Assembly: GCA_003427395.1 (NCBI GenBank)
Contig: BFEA01000168.1
Span: 116,086-140,807, forward strand
DNA length: 24,722 bases
Origin: Chara braunii
Taxonomy: Eukaryota; Streptophyta; Charophyceae; Charales; Characeae
Direction of reading: 5' to 3'
Shown: piece by piece, positions 1 to 8,683 of the stretch
Layout: every line of letters starts with the position of its first letter
Numbering within the stretch: the first letter of the stretch is position 1
Notes under the pieces: generated by a model
What the model was told of the DNA's origin: nothing
Databases searched by the model: none
Seen by the model: the letters and a program-made list of their open reading frames with translations, nothing else
Made by a program: the position numbers and the translations under genes

Positions 1-385
1 TCACTTGCCTCACCACTCTCTCTCACCCTACTCCACTTGGATCGCACCCTGAATACACCCACGTCGTTCCTCCGTTGGTTTCCGCGGCTATGGCTGCAAC
101 AACCTTGTGACCCGAGCTATGGTAACCAGACGTCTTCCTCCCCGTCGGGCACTCGCTCCTACTCCAGTGCCCACCTTCCGTCCACGTCGCACTCTCACAC
201 AAGCACACTATAAATAGAGTAATCAGAAAAAAAAAACAAATGAGCAGTTCATACGGTGACTCAAACGGTCATGATTCATGGGGAAAAAACAAAATTCAGT
301 GCTATTGTTTATATTGTATAGCTCATGAGAACTTATCTATGAATGTAATCACACATTTTGTTAAAGCGATTGAAAATGTCAAACC
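1..385. other. Flanking DNA, no supported gene
   Basis: I see no convincing coding region. The short open frames here (60-100 codons) have no recognisable motif, and the plus-strand one starting at 240 runs straight into the LINE tail and its T-run. The only site of note is a TATA-box-like string, TATAAATAG, at 209-217, followed by a run of ten A at 227-236. Without a recognisable gene downstream this cannot be called a promoter. Confidence 0.5.
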
Positions 386-841
386 TTTTTTTTTTTTTTT
401 TTTTTTTTTTGAAAAAACGCACCCGTCAGTGCTAGCGGTGCTGGTACGAGCAGACACCGCTAGCACCTGGGAGGGGCTCCATCTATTGGTGGGGAGCAGC
501 ACCTGCTGGAAACCAGGTCCATCGTCCCTTACATAGACAAGATTCAATCACATCAGAAAAGTGTGGTACGATCTTGCCAGCATTGATTACCCTGGGGTCC
601 AGGGGATTGACTGAGCAGGAGGTTGGGAGGGGGGGGGGCTCTTCACCCTGCACCTGGCGCCAGATATCTGCTCTCTCTTCCTGGCTCCCCCGACTTCCAA
701 GTTCTGAAAAGCAACACTGTTGGGCGGGTCCACCGTCCCGTCCAGTTCCCTTACCAAGTGTCTGAGCTATTGGCGGGGGGCATCACCTGCTGGAAACCGG
801 GTCCAGCGTCCCTTACATAGACAAAATTCAAAACACATCGC
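386..841 (-). mobile_element. LINE 3'-end fragment (3' UTR and poly(A) tail only)
   Basis: Read on the minus strand, this segment ends in a stem-loop (466-429), an 18-nt spacer and an A25 tail, seen as T25 at 386-410. It aligns with the 3' UTR of the larger LINE at 923-1190: both carry the stem-loop, a stretch reading CCATCTATTGGTGGGGAGC on the plus strand, and a GGGGTCCAG(A/G)GGATT(A/G)ACTGAGCAG block. No coding sequence remains, so it looks like a very strongly 5'-truncated copy, as target-primed reverse transcription often leaves. Inside it, a block of about 50 bp is present twice (499-546 and 784-831), which the other copy lacks. The 5' limit near 841 is approximate and I could not identify a target-site duplication. 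Confidence 0.6.
429..466 (-). other. Stem-loop at LINE 3' end, copy A
   Basis: A perfect 12-bp inverted repeat, GTGCTAGCGGTG at 429-440 and its complement at 455-466, with a 14-nt loop. On the minus strand it lies 18 nt before the A25 tail. Stem-loops close to the tail are known in several LINE clades as the site their reverse transcriptase recognises; that role is inferred here. Confidence 0.6.
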
Positions 842-946
842 AGCACCTACCACATTTGGATTAGCACTCTAGTACGGTAGTACCCCCCCTTCTGCCTCTC
901 CCACCTGTGTTCAACTACTCACTTTTTTTCAAAGACAACCTCACCA

Positions 947-984
947 GTGCTAGAGGTGCTGGTAAGAGCAGACACCGCTAGCAC
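947..984 (-). other. Stem-loop at LINE 3' end, copy B
   Basis: Same stem-loop as at 429-466, with one mismatch: the left arm GTGCTAGAGGTG (947-958) faces CACCGCTAGCAC (973-984). It lies 17 nt from the T7 run at 923-929. The spacer sequence differs from copy A, but the spacing is nearly the same, which supports a structural role in the element. Confidence 0.55.
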
Positions 985-1497
985 CGGGGGGGNTCCATCT
1001 ATTGGTGGGGAGCTTCCCATATACATAGTGAAAATGCAGCCTGAAGTCAAGAAAACTCTGTCAGCATTGATTGCTCTGGGGTCCAGAGGATTAACTGAGC
1101 AGGTTGTATCGGGCCGGGAGCCTCTTCGCCCTACGCCAGGCGCCAGATATGTGCAGCTGCCAACTGGTTCCCTGCTCCGAGAGAGGGGCTGATGCTGGCG
1201 CCCCTGCGTCCATCAGGCCTGCTTACTCCGCCCCATACCACTGCATGTCCACTACCGCCAACTAATGGGGTGGAAAGGGGTCGGGAAAATTCGATGGTGG
1301 CCGTAACGGAACCCCTTGGCCCACCGTTGTCCAGTCTCTGAAACAGATCTGATAGTCTTTAGTGATCAGCTCCCGGTTGCCGTCGTGGTTGCCTGCTTCG
1401 TTTCTCCGAGTTTGGCCTCCATCCCACTTGATGAAAGCGATTCGGCCTCCGTCCGCGCCGCCCAGCCAGTCCCCTGAAAATTGTCAGATTTTTTGTT

Positions 1498-3363
1498 CTA
1501 TTTCCTTCTTGTTTGGCATAGATCCAGCAAACTTTTGACCTTCTGCCATTGCGTCATAAGTTCTTGATGTATGAATTGTTTGATCATGTCTGTCATTTCC
1601 TCCCCGGCTATGCAGACTCCCTCTATGACATGTATACAACGTGTCCTCCAGATCGCCCACATAACCGCTCTCCTTCCTATTTTAAACATGTTCTCTTCAA
1701 AGGTACTGGATGCAGGGGAGGTCCGTGTCTCACACAAGATCGTCCTCCAGTCCCATGGCCAGGTTGTACCGGTGTCCAGCAGCCTCCAAATCCTGTCCCA
1801 CCATCACCATGTAAGAACAGATCCCGGACATTGCAAGAAAATGTGTTCTATGGTTTCCGTGATGTTTCGGGATGCTGCGTGACACGATTTACACCACGGG
1901 AGTGCCAGTCCTTTTTGTTCCAGGTAGGTGCGGTCTATTAGCCAGTCATTGGTGGGGAGGCAGTGGTGCTCTATCTGCCACTGCAGTGAGGCTAGCTTCG
2001 CTGGTTTGGCCCTTGTGAGGGAGAACCACCGAATGGGGCGGATGGCATCAACCCCGACATTCAGATGGGATCTCCACCGGGTTTTTACGATATCTTTCAA
2101 GTTCACCTTAGGGCGCAATAAGCGATAGGTGGCCTTCACTGTCAGGCTGTAGAGCTTCACGTTCTGTGTCTTTGGGGTTCTGCGCGCGGGGGGCCACTGG
2201 CACTCCTCCGGGTCAAAGGGGAGATCCGCAATGCAGGTCCCCGGCTGGTATACTATGCAAGCCTCCTTATCCAGTAGCACCCGGATCCTGTACAGATCAG
2301 TGTTCCAATACCATCTCGTCACGTCCGGGGTATATTTGGTTAGTTTGTTGTCATTTTCTTTGTGGAAGAGATTAATCAGTGTTTCCTCTGTGTGCGTTGT
2401 TACTACATTTCCCACACTCTCTGGGTCGCCGGGGACCGCCACCCAGTCCCCGTTTGTCAGCTCTGGTCCCTTTCGCAGAATGCGCACCCAATCCAGGGGA
2501 ATCGCAAAGATCAGACTCTCCAGGTTGCCTTCTATATTATGACAATGCTTCAGCAACGTCCTCATCTGTGACTCTGTCTTCCAGCCTTTGTTCTCTGAGT
2601 CCCAGATGTCCTTAATTCTAGTTATGCCCCTTTTGACCCAACTGTTCCACGGGGGGTCGGAGCTGCGATAGACCCTCCCTTGTCGGTTCGTGATATTTCT
2701 GTTCCCGAACAGGGGTTGTCGAGCCACCTCCTCCCATCTGGTTGGCCCAATTCTATTTGGCAACGGTAGTTGGCGCCAGGCTTTCATGCAGCGGATCCAA
2801 AAATCGTCCTTTACGAGGTCGCTGCGGACTGTATCCCGGTTCGGGTCCTGGCTCGCACGGGAGCGTCGAGGCAAGGACTGAAAGCGGTCTTCCAGCCAAG
2901 ATAGGGGGTTTACTGTTCGAGGGGCTTGTGGAGCGAGCCGGACGATCTGTTCCAGTGCCAGGGCATGCCAAGGGAGGTCGTGTGTGAACACCAATCTCTT
3001 GATTCACTGCACCATTAGTGATGTGACCTGGGTGCCCGGGTCCAAAATACCCAAGCCTCCTCTGTCCTTGGGTTGGATCACCGACGTCCATGCTCCTCTG
3101 TGTATAACATTAGTAAGCTCACTATTACCCCTCCACAACATTGCCGTTATTTGTCGTTTGAGGGACCGCACTGCTTCTTTGCTAAGCACCCATATTGCAG
3201 ATTCGTACCAGAGGGCGGCCAACACCACACTGTTAATCACTAGCGCCCTACCGATTAAGGAAGTATGTTTGTCATTCCAGTGCGCCAGCTTCTCTAGAGC
3301 AGGTTTGCGGATCCAGTCATCGTTCGATGCCGGTTTTCCTGTTGCCGTCATGTCAAACCTATT
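1498..3363 (-). pseudogene. LINE ORF2 C-terminal region (RT C-terminal part and zf-RVT), degenerate
   Basis: One minus-strand frame runs from 3363 to a TAG at 1498-1500, about 620 codons, interrupted by two TGA codons (3004-3006 and 1804-1806). The first part (3351-3007) has the region following the RT domain of plant LINEs: a GRALVINSVVLAALWYESA stretch and KDRGGLGILDPGTQ. The middle part (2994-1807) ends with a zf-RVT-like segment: QWQIEHHCLPTNDWL, a CKSC pair, then ETIEHIFLQC. The last part has WAIWRTRCIHVIEG, typical of the LINE C-terminus. The protein would be the replication enzyme of the element, but the endonuclease and the RT active site are missing, so this copy is dead. Both TGA codons stand where Trp is plausible (TGG to TGA). 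The rest of the frame is surprisingly well kept. The family is clear; the exact clade is not. Confidence 0.8.
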
Positions 3364-4458
3364 TTAGAAGTGAGAAAAGTCAGAATCTTTGGAACCACAC
3401 AATTAGTCTCATCCATTATACCAAAGAGTCGTCAAGAAACCTTAGCTCCTCGGTGGATTCTTAAAGGCGCCTTGTGGAGATGACGTTTGACAAAAAAAAA
3501 AAAAAAAAGTTTAGATTAATCTTGATCTGCTGAAATACGAGATGCTTTGATTTGAGAAATGCCTTCTTCTGGAAGGAAGGAACTTCAATTTTTGGCCTGT
3601 TCTACCAAATGATGCTTGGCCTTCCGCATGTTCTCAGTTCCTCCTTGTATATATATATATACATATACTCTTTTAAAGGAAAGAGTGGGTCTCGCATAAC
3701 GATCCCATGCAAGATCTGCAGCCACTGTTGTCACGGTTCTGAGGCGGGCCCAACGTGCGTTTTTTTTTTTTTGGTTTGGTTTGCCACGACAAGCCGAGGG
3801 AGACCCCGTTGTGATTCCGTCACCCACGCCACTTATGTTAGAGTACAGGTACATAGCAACACTCTGGCGAGCGGTTTTATTTTTTTTTTATTTATTAAAA
3901 GGGCGATGACCTTAGAGTATTTTCATCGGACTAACCAGCCCGGGGAAATTCAATAATGTACATAGCAACGCTATGGCGAGTTTCCTTTTTCCCCCCACAG
4001 AGCGTCGGCCTTGACATAATGCCCTACATGATTGAGGGTATACTCGCACAGGAATGGATCTGACCGCAATTACGGCGAGGCCAGGTTAACTGCAATGACC
4101 TCCATAGTTTTGTGGAGAAAGCCCTCGTATGAGCTTAGGGTCTAGCTCCGCTAATCACAACATGCGCAAACTGAGAATGAATCTCCCACTACAGCGTCGA
4201 AACATACACCGTCACAATTTTTGTCTTTCGTGGATGTGGTGAGGAATGGCGCTGACCAAAAATATGAGAGCGTATCTGGCCATGCTCTAGCAGGAGATTC
4301 ACGCATTACATCACGCCACCATACAAACATGGCATACAACTTCCTTCATAAACCTAAACTAAGGCACAATGTACCTCCCATGTAAGAATGCATGTACATA
4401 ACACCACCAATGGTACTTGCCAAAGCTCCCAGTAAACCAAAGCCATGACTTGGATCAA
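3364..4458. other. Non-coding spacer with simple sequence
   Basis: No gene is visible. The stretch holds an A17 run (3492-3508), a short TA repeat near 3648-3664, T-runs near 3760 and 3880, and an imperfect direct repeat starting GTACATAGCAAC at about 3848 and 3958, each copy followed by TGGCGAG and a T-rich run. Open frames here are short and lack motifs. Confidence 0.5.
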
Positions 4459-4911
4459 CTAATCTTTGAGCCAATGATAAAAGAACTCATGAATGACTAA
4501 TTCTGTCTTCACCTCAGCGGGCTGTGGAATAAAAACAACAAATTTACAAAACCTATCAAGAACAACCATCGCTTGACTCTTGCCATTTCTAATCTTGACC
4601 TTAGTGCCCATAAAGTCTATAGACATAGAGTCACCTGGGCCCAATGGCATCGATAACGGTTTCAATAGACCTAAGGGTGGTTGTGTCAAACTCTTGTTCC
4701 ACTGACACACTTTACAATCTTGGATGTACAAAATACAGTCTTGCTTCATCCCAACCCACATGTACGGCCTATGGAGGTTAGCGTGAATCTTCCTCCATCC
4801 AAAGTGGCCCTCTAAGTCGTGATATTCCCTTAGTATAGGGTTACAGATCTCTTCGTTGTTTGGAACATAGTCAGTCATCTGCATTAATCTTTTCAAATAG
4901 TAACCCATCGG
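4459..4911 (-). pseudogene. Integrase fragment (H2C2 zinc finger and start of core)
   Basis: About 150 codons. The zinc-binding part shows the HHCC pattern: H in EYHDLEGH, then CKVCQWNKS. The core begins with PLGPGDSMSIDFMGTK, where the Asp of SIDFMG is the first of the DDE triad, followed by VVLDRFCKFVVFIP. The frame ends at 4459 after [10 protein letters not shown], before the second Asp and the Glu, so strand-transfer activity is impossible. In an intact element this protein inserts the cDNA into the host chromosome. It follows the RNase H relic on the same strand, after about 180 bp of linker with stops. Confidence 0.8.
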
Positions 4912-5088
4912 CCATCCGATAGTTTGGGGCTTCGTGAGGTGCGGTTTGCACCTTGCAAATGATCTACCTCTAGACTATCCTCTATGTATGCCTTCGTAAT
5001 CTTTAGGTGCAGTTTGACCTTTACCCTCTACGTATGACTCCATCTTCTGCTGTAAATCGACACCTGCATCTAGGTAAGTAACTATAGC

Positions 5089-5500
5089 TCAAAAGAAGTT
5101 TGTGCATCTACTAAGCGTGTGTGTGACAGCGTTGTACTTACCCTTGACCGGTTTGAGCCCGAAGTGGAATTCATTGACCTTAGTGGCCCATGTAGCTAAC
5201 TTAGTCGACATACGGGCTCGAGTCGTCATCCAACCTAGCGTTTCATGATCCGAATAGACCTTAAAATATCGTCCTGACAGATAATGCCGCCAATGTGCTA
5301 GGGCCTCCTTCAACGTGAACAGTTCCCTCTCGTAGGTTGAGGCGGCTGCCTCCTCACATGGCAACCTACGGGACATGAACTCGACAAGCCCATACCCCGC
5401 CATCATTTTGCTGCAGCACAACACCAATGTCGTGCCGACTAGCGTCCGTATTGACAATGAAGGGTTGAGATGAATCAGTGATCTTGGACCGGATACTCGA
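5089..5500 (-). pseudogene. RNase H relic of Ty3/gypsy pol
   Basis: The C-terminal part is open in one frame: SRRLPCEEAAASTYERELF, then LAHWRHYLSGRYFKVYSDHE and KGKYNAVTHTLSR. The N-terminal part, with FIVNTDASRHDIGVVLQQ (about 5465-5405), lies in another frame, so a frameshift separates them. The first three acidic positions of a Ty3-type RNase H can be seen (TDAS, RELF, SDHE). The last, normally Asp in the A-D-ALSR motif, is His here (VTHTLSR). The domain would have degraded the RNA strand during cDNA synthesis; it is inactive on both counts. Confidence 0.75.
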
Positions 5501-5639
5501 TTAGACACTTCTTCAATTTCTTGAACGCACGCGTACAGTCCTTGTCCCACTTCCAAATGGCTTCTTTCCTTAGCAGTTTGCGCAGTGGTGCAACTATAGA
5601 CGTATGGCAAACTTTCTGTAATAGTTGGCCAGACCAAGG

Positions 5640-6125
5640 AACGACCGCAGTTCAGTCAGAGTACGCGGGGTTGGTCAATCTCTAATCGCTGCTATGTTTG
5701 TGTCTCCTGGCCTAACTCCATCTCCATCAATGACATGGCCTGGATACAGAATATGGCGCTTGCCCCACTCACATTTATCGTAGCACAGTTTGAACTTCGC
5801 TTCCCGTAGCTTGTTCAGAATCAGTTGGAGATGTTCCTATTGCTCCTCTAAGGTCTTACTAAAAATCATTATACCGTCTAAGTACACAATTACAAACTTG
5901 TCTAACCATTCCCTGAACAAATCATTCATACATCAATCGAACGTGGCGAAGGCATTCGTCAGCCCAAACGACATGACCACCTCTACACAGCCTGAAGGAA
6001 CAACTCAGAGTAGCCATATCTAGTCCCAAAGGCCGTCTTGTGCTGATGTTCGAGTTGTACCTCAACCCAAAGGCCGTCTTGTGCTGATGTTCAAGTTGTA
6101 CCTCAATCTAATGGCGGTCACGGCC
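5640..6125 (-). pseudogene. Reverse transcriptase relic of Ty3/gypsy pol
   Basis: Found only by reading the complement across frames. Recognisable in order: EHQHKTAFGTRYGYSE (about 6055-6005), VVMSFGLTNAFATFD (about 5980-5935), LDKFVIVYLDGIMIFSKT (about 5910-5855), then CEWGKRHILYPGHVID and LRSFLGLANYYRKFA further on. The YLDD box reads YLDG: the codon at 5873-5875 (complement) is GGT, so the second catalytic Asp is lost. There are several stop codons and frameshifts, one due to a 41-bp tandem duplication at 6025-6106. This was the polymerase of the element. Confidence 0.75.
6025..6106. repeat. 41-bp tandem duplication inside the RT relic
   Basis: Two copies of a 41-bp unit starting CCCAAAGGCCGTCTTGTG (6025-6065 and 6066-6106) differ at one base (6052 versus 6093). 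Since 41 is not a multiple of three, the duplication shifts the RT frame within the KTAFGTRYG motif region. Confidence 0.95.
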
Positions 6126-6564
6126 TATGGCTGGAATGTAGAGGTGGTTTAAACCCCTCGACGTACTCATCGACTCTCATATCTCTATTATCTACCAGTT
6201 TGCTTACTACCAACTCTTCCAATTTATGCACTTTCATCCCAAGATGCAGCTTTTTCAAACCTTTTTGTGATCTAACTACTCGTTGAACCACAATCCACTT
6301 ATGTGCCTACTCCCCTTCTACTAACCTCCGCATTTGCTAAAATTAGCTGCCCTTTCGATTTTTTTTCCTTTTCAGCCCAGGCTTGGCGGCGAGTGATCAG
6401 TTTGTTGCCAACGCTTGCCAGGGACCTACCTAGAGAGACCTTGACACAAGTAGTCTATGGCGGCTGCCTAATTTTTGGGTAGAAGGGAATAATGTAGTTG
6501 GGGTCCCCAAATTTGATGCAAAGGCCCTCATTGCTTCTCTTGCGCCAAAGGGCCTCTGACATGT
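6126..6564. other. Decayed pol/gag spacer of the minus-strand gypsy element
   Basis: About 440 bp between the RT relic and the Gly-rich gag-like stretch. A protease and the start of RT would be expected here, but I could not find a convincing D-T/S-G motif, and all frames are broken. Confidence 0.4.
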
Positions 6565-7090
6565 TCAGGGCTTTCCAAGGCTCTCCTTCTCACCCCCTGG
6601 ATTAGGGGGGTATCTGTGTGGTCCCTTAAACCCATAAACCACTATTGTTGGAGAGGGAATAGTTGCCCCCTCCTCCACCTTGGGAAGCAGGGGGTCCTTG
6701 GCCACCTTGCGGGGTACCATAACCCCTACCACCCGCTTGGAAGGCCCCCCCCCGGCCTCCAAACCCTTGGGCGGCCTGCCCGCGGCCTCCTCTTCCTCGG
6801 GCTCCTCGCCCTCCCCCACGGCCTACTAAGGCCACATAGCCGCCTCCTTCAACTGCTTGACCTCCCTCAAACTTTAGGTGCCCATAGTCAACTTGGTCAA
6901 TGGGGATCTCTTTTGTGCCCCTCCCTCAAAAGTGACTAAGAGCTTATCCCTGACCTGCACATCGCCGAAGATCGTTCTCCCCTTCCAGTTCTTTCCTCTC
7001 TCGACATCTTTGTAATAGTGGAAGCTAGTCTGCGATAGGAATCCAGCCAGCTCTAACGCTTGCCTGCATAATTTGCACCTTCCTCCCGAG
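6565..7090 (-). pseudogene. Gag-like Gly/Arg-rich stretch of the minus-strand gypsy element
   Basis: On the minus strand a run of about 70 codons (6835-6626) is dominated by Gly, Arg and Gln: GRGGGRGARGRGGRGQ, then GGRGYGTPQGGQGP. Upstream (about 7075-6890) another minus-strand frame stays open with CKLCRQALELAGFLSQTSFH and VERGKNWKGRTIFGDVQV. RGG-type stretches before the nucleocapsid are common in plant gypsy Gag proteins, and the position in front of pol fits. I see no intact CCHC knuckle, so the call rests on composition and order, not on a domain match. Confidence 0.4.
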
Positions 7091-7389
7091 TCTTTATATA
7101 GAGGGGATTTTAACGGTTCGGGTGCTCAAGGATCTGTCTAGGTGTCGGCCTGTAATCAGCCACCTGCAGCAGGTCATTCATATAGGCCTTCGGCGCATTC
7201 ACACTCTTCCAGTTTACCCTATGCACGTTCAACAATTTTTAAGCAGTGCGTCTCCCACTCTTCTTATCTTCAAACTGCTTGTATAATGTTGGGTAGCACC
7301 ATGTACGCATATGTGGTGCGTACTCGTACGTGTCCGAAAACCCGCATACGAGTACGCGTTTTTTTTTTTTTTTTTTTTTTTTTCCATAT
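7091..7389. other. Spacer with palindrome and T25 before the 5' LTR
   Basis: No gene. An 11-bp perfect inverted repeat, GCGTACTCGTA at 7318-7328 and its complement at 7347-7357, lies directly before a T25 run (7359-7383). The LTR element begins seven bases after the T-run. Confidence 0.6.
7386..7389. repeat. Target-site duplication, left copy (ATAT)
   Basis: ATAT directly before the TG of the 5' LTR; the same four bases follow the CA of the 3' LTR at 11759-11762. Ty3/gypsy elements usually make 5 bp, so the fifth base may have mutated, or AT-rich flanks may make this a chance match. Confidence 0.5.
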
Positions 7390-8320
7390 TGCGAGGCCAC
7401 AGATGAGCCCCTTTCAGGCCCTGTCAAGCACATCGGCCGCCCTAAGTGAAGGCAGGCTCGACGAGGACCTGAGGGCCCTTATTTCGGCCACCACGCAACT
7501 AAGGAAATTCAGGCAGTTGCGTAGCGCCAGTTGGTTGAAAGAACCCAGGCCCTGGGCCGTCTTTTTTTCATGTATCGAAGGCAGGCCCTGGGCTGGATAC
7601 GGGATGTGGGCCAAACACAGGCCGAAGGCAGTTGGGCACAAGCAACCACCTCAGGCCCTGGGCCTGATTTGTTTCGGACTGGGCCTCAGCCTACCGGGGC
7701 CTACCGGAAGCTTCTTGGGAAAGGCCCAGCGCAGCCTGGGACAGAATGCAGGCAGGCCACTTCCATATAGCAAAGGGCCTGCCTCCGCATTGAGATTCGG
7801 GTGCTGCCTGCATGCTGCGCAAGCGCTGCTGCGCTGAAGCTGGCTAGCGCTCACGCGCTCATGGGCGAGCTGGAAGGAGCAGGCAGCCATAGCCGAGCTG
7901 CGCTGCTGGGAGCTGGGTGAGGCGCAGGGTGGTCCTTGGGTGCTTGTGGCATCTGTGTGTTGGGGAACAAGGTTGTGAGTGATGCGAGAGACATACCTGG
8001 TGCTGGAAGCGTGCGGCATTGGCCGCTATCTGCTCGTACTTCGGGAGAGCTGTTGTCGTCATCTTCGGCATTGTAGTCTAGGCAAGATAGGATCTGCCAT
8101 CTGTAGTCTGGGCGCCGAGCGCCAGATAGGATATCAACATTGATTCTTCAATGATGATGATGAGACTATTCCAGCATTGTCAATTATGAGCTTTTGGTGT
8201 GCTCTTATTTGGTGAAACTCGTGATGCAATTCTGCTCTTGGTTCGAGGTCACGACTATCTGGTCTAATGTGTATGATGCTGTTTGATTGTTGAAGTTCGC
8301 TATTGCTCATCTTCCTTGCA
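7390..8320 (+). repeat. 5' LTR
   Basis: 931 bp, TGCGAGG...CCTTGCA. It aligns along its whole length with 10762-11758. GGCC-rich motifs and CAGGCCCTGGGC strings recur inside. It would carry the promoter and polyadenylation signals of the element, but I cannot point to a clear TATA box. Open frames of up to 231 codons lie here, but they are only LTR sequence read through. Confidence 0.92.
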
Positions 8321-8323
8321 ATT

Positions 8324-8334
8324 TGGTATCAGAG
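8324..8334 (+). promoter_or_regulatory. Primer-binding site (initiator Met tRNA)
   Basis: TGGTATCAGAG, four bases after the LTR end, is complementary to the 3' end of plant initiator methionine tRNA, the usual primer of plant LTR elements. The match stops after 11 bases (TT follows where CC would be expected). Confidence 0.88.
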
Positions 8335-8683
8335 TTGTGGTATGCTGCGCTCATTTGGCGCTTGTCTTCGGCCTGTGTGGTACATACATGCGGTCTGCTT
8401 GGTGAGTGAGGCCGTAGGCGGTGTGTAGTGAGGAGGGCAGAGACAAGGTGTAGCGACCCAGGAGGAGAGGGGAATCGCCAGGAAGGCTACGGTGTGTATA
8501 TTGGGTGTTCGCAGTGTGACGAGAACTGTCTGGTGGTTTATTGATGCTGAGGTGGAACGACGAGATAATGGTGGTTGTGCCGATGCGGTGACTGGTCATT
8601 GCAATCGCCATCAGGTCATCTGGTGAGAATATCTGTGGTTGGGGGCAGCTATAATGAGGTACGTTGCTCTTAACCTCATCTAA
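8335..8683 (+). other. Untranslated leader of the LTR element
   Basis: About 350 bp after the PBS with no recognisable gag. It ends abruptly at a TAA (8681-8683), after which the RT frame starts in mid-domain. This marks the deletion junction that removed gag, protease and the start of RT. Confidence 0.65.

Larger units (their letters stand above)
923..3363 (-). mobile_element. 5'-truncated LINE (non-LTR retrotransposon)
   Basis: Minus-strand element with the C-terminal part of ORF2 (3363 to 1498), a 3' UTR of about 500 nt and a short A-tail (T7 at 923-929 on the plus strand). A stem-loop sits 17 nt before the tail. The endonuclease and the catalytic RT core are absent; the recognisable frame begins after a TAA at 3364-3366, so the copy is truncated or rearranged there. 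The N at 993 lies in a G-run inside the 3' UTR. A second, shorter tail of the same family follows directly at 841-386 in the same orientation, so two insertions of one family are lined up head to tail. Confidence 0.75.
4459..7090 (-). mobile_element. Decayed Ty3/gypsy retrotransposon, minus strand
   Basis: Reading from high to low coordinates gives the Ty3/gypsy order: a Gly/Arg-rich gag-like stretch (about 7090-6565), RT (about 6125-5640), RNase H (about 5500-5089) and integrase (4911-4459). Every domain is frameshifted or truncated, and the integrase stops after its first catalytic Asp. I found no flanking LTRs. Its orientation is opposite to that of the LTR element beginning at 7390. The outer limits are approximate. 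Confidence 0.7.

Noticed and set aside
240-536. Plus-strand open frame of 98 codons
   Set aside because: It crosses the T25 run and the LINE stem-loop; the Phe run and later residues are LINE tail read on the wrong strand.
988-998. N at 993 as another contig-overlap duplication
   Set aside because: The flanks of this N are not duplicated; it sits in a G-run and may be a sequencing ambiguity.
1549-3367. Several plus-strand frames of 60-134 codons
   Set aside because: They overlap the LINE ORF2 relic on the other strand and have no motifs of their own.
4346-4487. Short hydrophobic minus-strand reading ([20 protein letters not shown]) that looks like a membrane segment
   Set aside because: Only about 45 codons, overlaps the end of the integrase fragment in another frame, has no neighbouring exon signals and no family I can name.
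7142-7837. 231-codon plus-strand frame
   Set aside because: It starts before the LTR, reads through T25 (a Phe run) and continues in LTR sequence; the matching frame in the 3' LTR is only the repeat.
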